Shown here: in pieces, positions 4,924 through 13,019 of the stretch
How the letters are laid out: every line of letters begins with the position of its first letter
Position numbering within the stretch: position 1 is the stretch's first letter
DNA from: a virus
DNA length: 35,529 bases
IMG/VR virus record: IMGVR_UViG_3300025030_000289
Coordinates: 1 to 35,529 of that record
Reading direction: 5' to 3' (one strand)
Notes under the pieces: generated by a model
What the model saw: only the letters and a program-made list of their open reading frames with translations
The model's database searches: none
What the model was told of the DNA's origin: nothing
Made by a program: the position numbers and the translations under genes

Positions 4924-7488
4924 CTACATTCCCATAAAGTTAACAATCATGTACATTTTAGCCGCGCCACTCAATCCCTTTGCCCTTTTATCAATTGGCG
5001 ACAACTCAACTATATCCCCACATTCTAGCATTGACTTAATCACCATATTCAGCGCCGGTATTGGGCCTAGGCGGTCAGTTTTAAACGGGGTCTTGGTTCT
5101 GCATATAGCTGATACGTAGCTGTGCGGAATGATCCTTTGATTCCAGGTAGACAACGTAGCGCCTGAATAGCTCTGAACCTGATTCCATTCCTTTGTAACA
5201 TAACTCTTCAATGCTTTCTTCACTTCAACTATCTGCTCGTTCTGCACGTTTATTGCGCCTACTTCGCCTGTCTCGAACTTGGACAGAATGTTTTCGATAT
5301 CTTTCCGAACTAGAGTAATAGCCCAATTGGTACATTCAATATCAATGATAGGATTGATGTAATTAACACCTACAGCCAGAAGCGCAGCAAGCTTCAATGC
5401 TTTGATATGCGCTCTGTTCCAAAGTTCTCTGAACGCTCCAATCTCAGTGTTAATTTTCCAGTCACACAACTTGTCGAACTTATCAAATTCAATTTCAGCT
5501 TCAATAGAGAACTGCACATTTAATACCTGATCGCCGTTGTTAAGCTGATCGCAATAAGCGCAAATAGAACTAAAGTAATCAACAAGCTGATTAGATGGTT
5601 TGACGCTCTTGTGAGCCTTGTTCAGCGGCGGTCTATCGCCATGATATTCAATAATGTTAAAGCGCGGCAACAAGCCCTCAAGGATCATTTCTTTACTCAA
5701 ATGTTCGTAAAACTTATCGTTAGTTGATTCACCAATAACAGAGAACGCAGGGGCTGTTATAACCTCAGTGCTTTTATCTTTGTCAGAATAGATCAAACTA
5801 CCTAAAACGTTACCATGCCCGGATTTATTGAACAAGTCAAGCATATCAATACGTAAGTCTTGTTTGTTAGTATCCTTGCTACCATTTGACATCTTTTTCA
5901 ACGTATCGGCAAACTCACCCATGATTGAAACGAAACTTTTAGAGTTTTTGGTAATGTATTTCATCAACGCAGGAGAAGATGCAATCTTAGCAGGACCAAT
6001 AAAACGCTTAGCGTTCGGCACAGTCTTATATACAGAGTTCATAAGAGTTGAGATACCGGAACTAATAGCTTCTTTTCCTCTACCGGTTTGCGCCAACAGG
6101 AATATGTATTGATTCAATCCTGTACCTGAAACGTTATAAGCTCTACCACAAACACCTGCCATTAGTCCTAACGCAGCAACGATAGCAATCTCAGGCACAG
6201 GGCGCGGTGCTGCATCGTGAATGAAGCGTGCAATTTCACCGATGATACCAGGAGGGACCGTAACGGAACTAGATGTATTCAAAGTTTCAGATATAACGTT
6301 TTCTATATGTGTCTGAGGAACAGAAATAGGAGCCTGAACCGGCTGAACGGGAGCAACGAGGACAGGCACGATAGGGCAGAAAACGGCTTCCAAATTTGCC
6401 CTAGAAAGGCCGTTCTCAGTCGCACCCTGGCTAGGGTATGGGCAAAAAGGCGCGAGGTTGCCGGTGCTAGGAGCTTGGACGGATGGCGCGGGGTTTGGTG
6501 TCTCAACTTGCCCACATTCTGTAGCAGGTTGAGCTTCGATTGTAGTTGCTACAGCGCGAGTTGAAGCAAGCTGATCCTCAAGGTTGTTACGAAGTGTATC
6601 AATGTTTAATGTGGGTAAAGTCTGGTCAAATGCTTTAGGCAAGCAAAACTTGTAAAGATAATCGTGACGATGTGCTTTAGGGCGCTTACCGAGAGCCGAA
6701 GTATGAAACATACGAACAATTTGCTCAGTATTTTGAGTGTAGAATACGAGCATATTCAACAATGCAATGTCAGCGTCTGATTGATTACCTGCGTAATTGA
6801 ACTGCTCCCAACGTCCTTCCCAAAGTTCAATGAACTTAGCTCCGTTACTAGCTGTACTAGCAATACGGTATATTTCAGCATCTTCAAGAGTTTGAGGTTT
6901 TATTAGTCCAGTCATGTCAGTAGGCTGAACTTGTTCTTTACCCATTTGTAACCATAATTGTTGAATATTGAAACTATGATTCACAATAGGGTCATTACTA
7001 AATACATTGCCGGTCATTACGAAATATCTTCCCGTACAATAGATTTCAGCTGATTCACGCCGTCTGCCTGTTTCAACATAAGCTTTAACGATTCCGTGCA
7101 GTCCTTTACCTGATTGAGAAATTTCCCAATAACCTGGAAAAGTTACTACTATGAATTGGTTTCTGTTAGCAATTGCTTCAGGATTAGCGTATTTAAATGT
7201 ACCGTCAGACAACTTTTCGTAAGGATCATCCAGATCAATCCCACAATAACCGCATTCCTTGGTAAAAATAAATCCAATGCCAGAACAGTAAGGCGCAGCA
7301 GCAATAGCTTCTTCAAACGTAGACCATGTAGAAGAATTGCTAACTGAAGCTAGTTTTCCTGTTCTCGAATTAATAGGCTGTTTAGCCGGTTTATCCGATC
7401 CCGCATCAACTAACTTCCAATTGCACCATTGATTCAATTTACGCAGTTCTTCAGGTATGTTATAATAAATAGAAACATCAGGATTCAT
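4924..7488 (-). CDS. Primase-helicase: PrimPol N-terminus plus DUF3987-like ATPase, 854 aa
   Basis: This likely primes and unwinds the phage replication fork. The N-terminal PrimPol/AEP-type motifs are visible: YCGIDLDDP (metal-binding acids, about 82-90), SQSGKGLHGIV (about 125-134) and GRYFVMTGN (about 153-161). A Pro/Ala-rich linker (about 330-410) precedes a P-loop-like LLAQTGRGKEA in the DUF3987-like helicase half; the usual Ser/Thr after the lysine is Glu, which I recall as common in this family. ATG at 7488 has AAGGGG upstream and is preferred to a codon 21 bp earlier inside the neighbouring gene. It overlaps the GIY-YIG gene by 11 bp. The gene is head-on to the other replication genes. 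Confidence 0.85.
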   Translation of the reverse strand: MNPDVSIYYNIPEELRKLNQWCNWKLVDAGSDKPAKQPINSRTGKLASVSNSSTWSTFEEAIAAAPYCSGIGFIFTKECGYCGIDLDDPYEKLSDGTFKYANPEAIANRNQFIVVTFPGYWEISQSGKGLHGIVKAYVETGRRRESAEIYCTGRYFVMTGNVFSNDPIVNHSFNIQQLWLQMGKEQVQPTDMTGLIKPQTLEDAEIYRIASTASNGAKFIELWEGRWEQFNYAGNQSDADIALLNMLVFYTQNTEQIVRMFHTSALGKRPKAHRHDYLYKFCLPKAFDQTLPTLNIDTLRNNLEDQLASTRAVATTIEAQPATECGQVETPNPAPSVQAPSTGNLAPFCPYPSQGATENGLSRANLEAVFCPIVPVLVAPVQPVQAPISVPQTHIENVISETLNTSSSVTVPPGIIGEIARFIHDAAPRPVPEIAIVAALGLMAGVCGRAYNVSGTGLNQYIFLLAQTGRGKEAISSGISTLMNSVYKTVPNAKRFIGPAKIASSPALMKYITKNSKSFVSIMGEFADTLKKMSNGSKDTNKQDLRIDMLDLFNKSGHGNVLGSLIYSDKDKSTEVITAPAFSVIGESTNDKFYEHLSKEMILEGLLPRFNIIEYHGDRPPLNKAHKSVKPSNQLVDYFSSICAYCDQLNNGDQVLNVQFSIEAEIEFDKFDKLCDWKINTEIGAFRELWNRAHIKALKLAALLAVGVNYINPIIDIECTNWAITLVRKDIENILSKFETGEVGAINVQNEQIVEVKKALKSYVTKEWNQVQSYSGATLSTWNQRIIPHSYVSAICRTKTPFKTDRLGPIPALNMVIKSMLECGDIVELSPIDKRAKGLSGAAKMYMIVNFMGM

Positions 7489-8425
7489 TAGGACGCCCCT
7501 TTTCAGCACGTCTTTTGACCCATGCTAACTTCAGATTAGCCTTATGTTCTTCAGACTTAGGTTTTCTCATTTTAGCCACAGTTGCTTCTGACTTAGGCTT
7601 TCCTTTTGTAGCTAAACTTATCTTAGCTTTAGTTTCTTCTGAGATTGGCTTATCTTTTTTACTTGCTGAAATTTTAGCGCAAGTTTCGGTACTTTTAGGT
7701 GGTAATGCTTTGGCGGAAGCACTCATTTTAGCGCGAGTTTCATCAGTTCTTTTACCACCTGTAAGAGCTTTAGTAATTTTAGCACTGGTTATAGCTTTTT
7801 CTTCTTCAGTTCTATTTCTAACGGTTTCCTTTTGTTTCTCTATTGATTCATTTGAACGCTTATGCCCCAATTGACTTTCGCACATTTTACGCAAACGTTC
7901 TTCTGTAAACACAACACCTGTGTTAGCTAATGCAATTTTAAGTTTTCCTTCCTCTGTATGTTTTCTCAACTTACCTGCTTCACTTAACTTAGCTCTAGTT
8001 TCTTCGGTAACTTCGTGATTTAAAAGATGCTGATTTCCCATTAAGGACGCACTTATTTTAGCTTTGCTGTCGGCTCTATGCTCTAAGCCTAAATTACCTT
8101 CGCCGCCATTGCTATGATTACATAATCTCGCTCCCAAGCCCTTCATGTAAGCAATCCAAAACTGTTCTGCTTCAACCCAATCGCCGCCAGGAGGAACTAT
8201 TTCAAGAATAGCAAGTTCAGGTTTTAATGGTTTAAGCGACCTCGCCCAACAAGAAACTTTAGTTTTATACTTTGTGTATTTATGATCCCCGTATCGTTTT
8301 TCCAAGTTAATAGTTTTACCTACATATCTACATTCTGACGTTGTAGGGTCAACTAAAGCATAAATAAATGTCGGTTTACATGAGCGAGCTTTATCCGATG
8401 AATTAATGATTGGAAACTTAGGCAT
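7478..8425 (-). CDS. GIY-YIG homing endonuclease with NUMOD3 repeats, 315 aa
   Basis: The nuclease domain is at the N-terminus: FIYALVDP, then CRYVGKTINLEKRYGDH with the conserved Arg and His, then VEAEQFWIAYMK with the metal-binding Glu. The C-terminal two thirds are repeated NUMOD3-type DNA-binding motifs (NGGEGNLG; TRAKMSASAK; TKAKISLATKGKPKSE). It is free-standing; I see no intron around it. Its last bases contain the ribosome site of the primase-helicase gene, so insertion left downstream translation intact. Start ATG at 8425 has GAGGA nearby. Confidence 0.92.
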   Translation of the reverse strand: MPKFPIINSSDKARSCKPTFIYALVDPTTSECRYVGKTINLEKRYGDHKYTKYKTKVSCWARSLKPLKPELAILEIVPPGGDWVEAEQFWIAYMKGLGARLCNHSNGGEGNLGLEHRADSKAKISASLMGNQHLLNHEVTEETRAKLSEAGKLRKHTEEGKLKIALANTGVVFTEERLRKMCESQLGHKRSNESIEKQKETVRNRTEEEKAITSAKITKALTGGKRTDETRAKMSASAKALPPKSTETCAKISASKKDKPISEETKAKISLATKGKPKSEATVAKMRKPKSEEHKANLKLAWVKRRAEKGRPNES

Positions 8426-8453
8426 GAATCCTCTTTGACAGGAAGAATTAGAT

Positions 8454-8813
8454 TTAAAAAGTATTTCTTATACGCCAAAGCTCCGTAGCTTGGCACATAT
8501 GATTCTTTTGACCAAAGCGGTCACTCAGCCCCGAAGCAGCTTTCAGCACTTCAAGCAAATGAGGATTTTCCCAAATGTAATAATCCCAAAGGTGAGCGTA
8601 ATAAAGATTACACCAATCCTGATTGATAGCTTTCAAACCTTTCGCCTGACGCCAATCCAATCCGGTTACTCCACCAGCAAAGAGCTTAGAGCCTTGATAA
8701 AGGTCTTCTATAGTTTTGTTACCATAGAACTTAACGCGAGCATAAAACGCTGAGAAGCGTTTGTCTCCCTTACTACTGCATTCCATAAAAGGCGCTGTGC
8801 CGTGTTGGATCAT
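8454..8813 (-). CDS. Conserved unknown protein, 119 aa
   Basis: Distinctive features: SKGDKRFSAFYARVKFYG, TIEDLYQGSKLF, LDWRQAKGLKAIN, a Trp/Tyr-rich LWDYYIWENP, and GLSDRFGQKNHMCQATELWRIR. The density of conserved-looking polar and aromatic residues suggests an enzyme. A loose resemblance in FSAFY ... YQ ... K to NADAR-type glycosidases is too weak for assignment. Its ATG overlaps the stop of the HD-domain gene by 4 bp, so the two are translationally coupled and may act together. Confidence 0.75.
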   Translation of the reverse strand: MIQHGTAPFMECSSKGDKRFSAFYARVKFYGNKTIEDLYQGSKLFAGGVTGLDWRQAKGLKAINQDWCNLYYAHLWDYYIWENPHLLEVLKAASGLSDRFGQKNHMCQATELWRIRNTF

Positions 8814-9310
8814 TTCTCATTCACCCGATCCAAGTAAAATTTATGAGTAGAAGTGTAATCACCCGACTCAATGCTTTGCTTAACAGCAGCTTTGAACTTG
8901 ATTATTGCATCCATATTACTAGAGCAATTAATAGCAAGCTTCGGCTCAACGGTGTTATTCCAGTACAAGAACCAAATAGGCGCAATGTACCAAGAATACT
9001 TATCGGCTTTATACAATTCACTTAACTCATGACCAGAGTGGCTACAGTGACCGGCAAGCAGTTTGTAAGCTTTCTCGCCAAACAAAGCACGACCAATACA
9101 AGCGCCTAGCTCATAGTGAACTTTCTTCTGTCCGTAATCATCAAGGTAATCTAAGCCGATATGACCTATATCGTGAATGAAGATACAAGCTATTTGCCAA
9201 AGCTTAGGATATTTGCCGTAAAGTATCTTCCATGAGCGAAGAACTAAGAATGAGTGTATTGGGCTATGACATCCTATTAGCCAGCTTATTGTGCCTTGTT
9301 TGAGTTTCAT
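8810..9310 (-). CDS. HD-domain putative phosphohydrolase, 166 aa
   Basis: The metal-binding pattern of HD hydrolases is visible: His15/His19 (CHSPIHSF), the HD dyad at 46-47 in FIHDIGH, and further histidines at 65 (VHYELGA) and 88-94 (GHCSHSG). Family members hydrolyse nucleotides or cyclic nucleotides; the substrate here cannot be read from sequence. ATG 9310 follows AAGGAATCTTA, which belongs to the 3' end of the HNH gene. Possible roles are nucleotide-pool control or removal of a signalling nucleotide (inference). Confidence 0.75.
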   Translation of the reverse strand: MKLKQGTISWLIGCHSPIHSFLVLRSWKILYGKYPKLWQIACIFIHDIGHIGLDYLDDYGQKKVHYELGACIGRALFGEKAYKLLAGHCSHSGHELSELYKADKYSWYIAPIWFLYWNNTVEPKLAINCSSNMDAIIKFKAAVKQSIESGDYTSTHKFYLDRVNEK

Positions 9311-10168
9311 TTAAGATTCCTTAAAATGACCATATTGGTTCCATTGATCTTCTAAAATTCTATAAGCTTTAGCTGCTTCTTCCGCATCATCAAAATATTT
9401 AGTAATTTTAATACCTTTGCGCATTATTTGCATATGCCACTTTTGCAAACGGTTGTGCCAACTAACACCTTTCATACCTGAAGTATTACATTTTGAAATT
9501 TTATTATAAACAGGATTTATGTAATCAGTCGAATTTACTTTAGCCAAAAGTGCTTCAATGTCATTTAATTTGGCAAATTCACCGTGATATAATAAAGCAG
9601 ATTCATTGTAAGCTTGTGCTGCGCTAACAACATCTTTATAATATCCAATTTGTTTTCTAACACCCTCTTTACAAATATAAGCAAGAAAGACGTTACTCCT
9701 TTTAAGGTAACAAACACCTTTAGCTCCTGAAGTGTTATCAACGCGAGTTCTTCTATTTTGAGCATTCTCAAATTTGTTGCATTCTCTTAAATTAATTTTA
9801 CGATTATCCAAAGGATTTATGTTTCTATGATCATAAAGTTTACTTCCGTCATTATTCATGATGAAATTATGTAATCCTTGTTGCAACTCAGCTGAGTATA
9901 AATAACCATCGTTAACTAAAGACCATCTATATTTATTAATTTTATCAACATCTTCAATATCAATTTTAGCACAATTGATAACGTTAAACTCTTTATCATA
10001 AACACAAATCAAAGCATAGTCAGGTGTCATTATGATTTCATTAGGGTCTCGTATAGTTCGTCTGATTGTTCCTGATTCAAACCATCTACGATAATGCTTA
10101 TTGCACATACCTTTCCGCATTTGACCAACGAATCCACAACCTTCTATTTTACAAGTACCTATTTTCAT
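9311..10168 (-). CDS. HNH homing endonuclease with two AP2-type DNA-binding modules, 285 aa
   Basis: The N-terminus has a Cys/His cluster (CKIEGCGFVGQMRKGMCNKHY). The HNH core is LHNFIMNN ... YDHRNINPLDNRKINLREC, with the DH and paired N residues expected. Two AP2-like repeats follow: NTSGAKGVCYLKRS with QIGYYKDVVSAAQAYNE (about 143-190) and NTSGMKGVSWHNRL with KYFDDAEEAAKAYR (about 228-272). Many phage HNH proteins have only one AP2 module. The gene is wedged between the phosphoesterase (4-bp overlap) and the HD gene, as expected for a recently inserted mobile gene. Confidence 0.92.
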   Translation of the reverse strand: MKIGTCKIEGCGFVGQMRKGMCNKHYRRWFESGTIRRTIRDPNEIIMTPDYALICVYDKEFNVINCAKIDIEDVDKINKYRWSLVNDGYLYSAELQQGLHNFIMNNDGSKLYDHRNINPLDNRKINLRECNKFENAQNRRTRVDNTSGAKGVCYLKRSNVFLAYICKEGVRKQIGYYKDVVSAAQAYNESALLYHGEFAKLNDIEALLAKVNSTDYINPVYNKISKCNTSGMKGVSWHNRLQKWHMQIMRKGIKITKYFDDAEEAAKAYRILEDQWNQYGHFKES

Positions 10169-11442
10169 AGTCCCTCTTTACTTGCATATGTATTGAAGTA
10201 TGCGATAAAACCTTGAAATTCACTCCATAAATAAGCTTCTGCTGACTTATTTCCACCAATATAGCCGTGTTTATAATGATAAGCATCAGTACCACACAGC
10301 GAAGGTAATATACGCACTATCACAGGACCAAAGCTATCACCAGCAACATATTTAGTTTCTCGCTTCATGTGCAAATGACCAGTGTGAAATTCAAAGTGCT
10401 TAACGTCCTGGATCATATCTCTGCATTCGCTGAGCATGATAAGCGGTAACGAATCACGCTTTTCATCACAGCCGTGACTGAAGCCGAGCAGGTTGACACC
10501 ATACTTGATATACTTTCTACTTGTGGGTACAGCATTAATACTTACACGTTCACAGTTGCGATACCAAGCCTGAAGATACTTAACCAAGTAATAGCTAGTA
10601 GTGTAGTCGTGATTACCAGGAACATAGATAACTTCAACTTCAGCAACCTGTGAACAATAATCAATAGCATCAATTACTGCATTACAGCCCACTTCGAAGA
10701 TTTTAGCTAAGCGACCATCTGAATCTTGAGCAGTACCGCCTGTAGTAGTGTTCGCGTTGTTATCAATGTTAAAGAAGTCCTGGCCTACGGGAAAGAGTAT
10801 CTTGCCTATGTTGTAACCTTTAGCGCGAGCTAACAAGTCTCTGACAGCAGCTTGATAGATTCGCTGAGCTATTTTAAGATCGTAATCGTCACCAGTTTCG
10901 CCTCTCCAAGCTAGCTTACCGAAGTGATGATCCATTAGAGAAATTTCTAACATATGAGGATCGACTAATTCGGGTAGAGGTGCATGATCCCTGGCGCAAG
11001 CAGGACGCGATTCGACTTGTTCAATCAGTCTGCTAAAAGCGGTAATCGCAGGATGCAAACGCTTAAGCCAAACCTTAACTTGATGGTTCGTTGCTTGCTC
11101 AGGTCCGTCATCACCTTTAATAGTGACCTCCCAAGCGTTCACAACGTACCTATCAACTTCCCATAGAGCCAAATCAACTTTAGATACTCGTAAAGCATCG
11201 TCAAGGGATATTACACGTAATGAGTTAACCGTAACTTCTGCTGCGTCTTTGTTGAATGAGGTGTTCACTTCATCTTTGTGTTCAGTTTTAGGTTTAGCTT
11301 TAGTTTTAGGCTTAATTCCTCGTTTCTTCTCCAAGAACCTCTGAGCTGGACCGAGGCTGCATTTAGCAGCTTTAGCTAGTAGTTTGCGGCCAATAGAAGG
11401 GTTTTCACGGTAAGCAGCTTCTAAGCGTTCTTGAGTATTCAA
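10165..11442 (-). CDS. Calcineurin-like metallophosphoesterase with N-terminal HTH-like region, 425 aa
   Basis: Metallophosphoesterase motifs in order: SLMDHHFGK, PVGQDFFNID, VPGNHDY, GFSHG and TGHLH. The second motif has GQD where GD is usual. The first about 45 residues (RKLLAKAAKCSLGPAQRFLEK) look like a winged-helix DNA-binding unit, followed by a Lys-rich linker, so the enzyme may act on DNA ends (SbcD/Mre11-like role, inference). The start is TTG at 11442, preceded by an ideal AGGAGG 6 bp away. The stop overlaps the HNH gene start. Confidence 0.85.
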   Translation of the reverse strand: MNTQERLEAAYRENPSIGRKLLAKAAKCSLGPAQRFLEKKRGIKPKTKAKPKTEHKDEVNTSFNKDAAEVTVNSLRVISLDDALRVSKVDLALWEVDRYVVNAWEVTIKGDDGPEQATNHQVKVWLKRLHPAITAFSRLIEQVESRPACARDHAPLPELVDPHMLEISLMDHHFGKLAWRGETGDDYDLKIAQRIYQAAVRDLLARAKGYNIGKILFPVGQDFFNIDNNANTTTGGTAQDSDGRLAKIFEVGCNAVIDAIDYCSQVAEVEVIYVPGNHDYTTSYYLVKYLQAWYRNCERVSINAVPTSRKYIKYGVNLLGFSHGCDEKRDSLPLIMLSECRDMIQDVKHFEFHTGHLHMKRETKYVAGDSFGPVIVRILPSLCGTDAYHYKHGYIGGNKSAEAYLWSEFQGFIAYFNTYASKEGL

Positions 11443-11480
11443 ATTATGCCTCCTGTTTGGCTGATAATTTGGTTAAGTGT

Positions 11481-11873
11481 TTACTTTGTAACAGCAGTAA
11501 CCATCTGCGCCCAATCCAAGTCTTCTTTAGTAGGTCTTTGAAAGCCGTGAGTGGACATGTAAAATACAAAAGCATCCTTGGCCTTTTCTTCATCTCGAAG
11601 ATTAAAATATCGACTTAAAGCTTCTTCAAATGCTTTAAATTGAAATTCTACATCTTTCTTTGTTTCCTCTACTTGTAAAGTAGTCTTTGCTAAATACTCA
11701 TAAAGAGTCTCAACCTTATTAACGGAGCTTTCCAGGTCTTTACCTTTAGTCCTAAAGCATTCCAGCCAAGTAACCGGAATCTTAGTATCTTCCGAAATCT
11801 TGGCTAAAGTTAATGTTCTAGGGCGGCTTTTCAGCAATTCAATTGTCCTGTCTCTGAGTTTGCTTTGATACAC
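11481..11873 (-). CDS. Putative helix-turn-helix protein, 130 aa, GTG start
   Basis: Start is GTG at 11873, 7 bp after AGGAGG; an in-frame ATG 39 bp upstream has no site. The N-terminal region RDRTIELLKSRPRTLTLAKI followed by SEDTKIPVTWLECFRTKG resembles a HTH in which TLAKISEDTKIPVTWL is the turn and recognition helix. The rest is helical and charged. It is the first gene of the minus-strand unit and could regulate the adjacent intergenic region, or act as a DNA-metabolism accessory. No specific family recognised. Confidence 0.7.
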   Translation of the reverse strand: MYQSKLRDRTIELLKSRPRTLTLAKISEDTKIPVTWLECFRTKGKDLESSVNKVETLYEYLAKTTLQVEETKKDVEFQFKAFEEALSRYFNLRDEEKAKDAFVFYMSTHGFQRPTKEDLDWAQMVTAVTK

Positions 11874-11965
11874 TAATTTACCTCCTGTTTCAAGCTGGCG
11901 GCACATTAACATAAATTCAAGCCAACTTGCAAGGAAAAAAAGTTAGCGCGAACTGAAAAAATTCC

Positions 11966-11994
11966 TTGACTTCCGAAAAGCTTTGTAATATGTT
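11966..11994 (+). promoter_or_regulatory. Sigma70-like promoter for the 12-20 kb unit
   Basis: TTGACT at 11966-11971, a 17-bp spacer and TATGTT at 11989-11994. It is in the intergenic region about 60 bp before the first plus-strand gene. The CCTTGACT context recurs at 14593 and 25515. The 182-bp gap (11,874-12,055) otherwise shows an A-rich run and no gene. A minus-strand promoter must also lie here or nearby, but I see only weak candidates. Confidence 0.7.
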
Positions 11995-12055
11995 CCCGGC
12001 TACGTCGAATCGAACCAGCAAAATTAACTCATACTAACATTAAAGGAGGGCTGTT

Positions 12056-12229
12056 GTGAGAGTTGCGAATCCTTTTTACGATGGCAACACCGGCCTATTG
12101 AGCTGTGAAGATTGCCCTTTGCTTGAAATTCCTCTTAAGCATTGCTTCGATTTTAATAATGGAAACTGTCCTACCTCTGATAACTACGAATTAGCTGTTA
12201 AGCTCGCTGAAGAGGTGACTAATGGCTAA
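12056..12229 (+). CDS. Cysteine-rich microprotein, 57 aa, GTG start
   Basis: GTG 12056 lies behind AAAGGAGGGCTGTT. The product reads V-x-VANPF...LSCEDCPLLEIP, then KHCFDF, GNCPTSDNYELAVKLAEE. It carries C-x2-C-P-L, a single C and C-P-T, likely a small zinc-binding fold. It is a recognisable paralogue of the 63-aa protein at 20612 (shared NP, C-x2-CPL, CPT, Y-x2-A-x3-AE). First gene of its operon. It overlaps the next ATG by 8 bp. Confidence 0.8.
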   Translation: MRVANPFYDGNTGLLSCEDCPLLEIPLKHCFDFNNGNCPTSDNYELAVKLAEEVTNG

Positions 12230-12413
12230 TATTCTTACAATAAATGAAATCGCTCTTGAATTAATCAAATCATGGCGCAATAAATCTTATTATAACGAAG
12301 GCCAAGCCGATGCAGCTTTGCAATGTGCAATTATCGACGCTCTCAAGCAGCGCGACAGTAAAGTTATCGCTAGCGTTACTGATGCATTAAGCAAGGTGCT
12401 GTATGAGCGTTGA
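12222..12413 (+). CDS. Unknown small helical protein, 63 aa
   Basis: ATG 12222 overlaps the upstream stop; GAAGAGGTGACTA serves as ribosome site. The sequence is helical (ILTINEIALELIKSWRNKSY; DAALQCAIIDALKQRD). No family recognised. Confidence 0.65.
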   Translation: MANILTINEIALELIKSWRNKSYYNEGQADAALQCAIIDALKQRDSKVIASVTDALSKVLYER

Positions 12414-12627
12414 TAATACCGTTCTGCGATGGAACTTTACTATGGCCATGATGAAAGAAGCTAACGCAACCTATCACAACTTAACCAACAAAGAGAAAGT
12501 CGATCTTCTACTTGAGCAATTTGAAGCTGTTGAAACTGCCGCTGAAAAGAAGAACATTGCTCAAATGAAGCGGGAACTTATTACTTTGGCGGCTAAGTGC
12601 TTTGTTGTTTGGAGGGGATTGCGCTAA
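12403..12627 (+). CDS. Unknown small helical protein, 74 aa
   Basis: ATG 12403 overlaps the previous gene by 11 bp with only a weak AAGG site, suggesting coupled translation. The product is helical: FTMAMMKEANATYHNLTNKE and LLLEQFEAVETAAEKKN. It stops in TAATG, sharing the A of its stop with the next start. Not recognised. Confidence 0.65.
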   Translation: MSVDNTVLRWNFTMAMMKEANATYHNLTNKEKVDLLLEQFEAVETAAEKKNIAQMKRELITLAAKCFVVWRGLR

Positions 12628-12704
12628 TGGATAGACAACTTGCGTCTGCAATATTCATATTTGGAATGATAACCGGAATGCTACTAACCTTAATAATATT
12701 TTAA
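12627..12704 (+). CDS. Single-pass membrane microprotein, 25 aa
   Basis: ATG 12627 overlaps the upstream TAA and follows GGAGGGGATTGCGCTA. After MDRQ the rest is one hydrophobic helix of about 20 residues (ASAIFIFGMITGMLLTLIIF), long enough to span the inner membrane. It could be a real tiny membrane protein as found in other phage early operons; length prevents family assignment. Confidence 0.55.
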   Translation: MDRQLASAIFIFGMITGMLLTLIIF

Positions 12705-12719
12705 AAGGAGAACTAAATA

Positions 12720-13016
12720 ATGAAGTGCTATACCAAGATGCTCGAAACAATCAAGCTTCTAGTTGAAATTGCCGAATTCAATGACGATGATTACTTTGAG
12801 ATATGCAAAGCAATTGCGATAATTTTACCTTGTAACTTAAAAGAACAACTGAAGCAACTAATTGCTAATCCGGTTTGGGACGGAGATGTTATTAGCAAAA
12901 CTGCGCGAGACGCCTTGCTTGATCTTAATTTGGCAGTCAAGGTATGTGCTAAAGGCGAACAAGGCTATACCGCTGCTAAACCTATTGCTTACACTATACT
13001 GAAAAAGGAGAACTAA
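12720..13016 (+). CDS. Conserved phage protein of unknown function, 98 aa
   Basis: ATG 12720 follows AAAGGAGAACTAAATA. The C-terminal part, DGDVISKTARDALLDLNLAV then KGEQGYTAA, matches a pattern I associate with a conserved phage family (DGD-x2-SK-x-ARD-x-L-x-D-x-GL-x-V ... KGEQG-x-x-AA). It looks like a winged-helix unit: the helical pair SKTARDALLDLNLAVKV could be the HTH. DNA binding is plausible but unproven. Confidence 0.75.
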   Translation: MKCYTKMLETIKLLVEIAEFNDDDYFEICKAIAIILPCNLKEQLKQLIANPVWDGDVISKTARDALLDLNLAVKVCAKGEQGYTAAKPIAYTILKKEN

Positions 13017-13019
13017 ACT

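Noticed and set aside
6217-6564. Plus-strand frame of 115 codons inside the primase-helicase gene
   Set aside because: Antisense to the Pro/Ala linker; no start site and no recognisable motif.
7489-7509. Upstream start for the primase-helicase (7 extra codons)
   Set aside because: The extra codons lie within the GIY-YIG reading region and contain the ribosome site used by the ATG at 7488.
7515-7874. Plus-strand open frame of 119 codons opposite the GIY-YIG gene
   Set aside because: It is the antisense of the NUMOD3 repeats; no ribosome site, and its composition simply mirrors the real gene.
8454-8813. NADAR (YbiA-like) glycosidase assignment for the 119-aa protein
   Set aside because: Only a loose match of FSAFY, YQ and K spacing; key NADAR blocks are not convincing without a profile search.
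7478-10168. Self-splicing introns hosting the homing endonucleases
   Set aside because: Neither endonuclease interrupts a split gene: the flanking genes have their own starts, stops and ribosome sites.
11481-11873. CI-like lysogeny repressor
   Set aside because: A HTH-like segment is plausible, but there is no integrase, no Cro-like partner and no clear paired operators in the adjacent intergenic region.
11995-12025. tRNA-like T-loop (GGTTCGATTC on the minus strand)
   Set aside because: The flanking bases do not form the T stem, and no acceptor or anticodon arm can be drawn; likewise GGATTCGAAC near 17,205.
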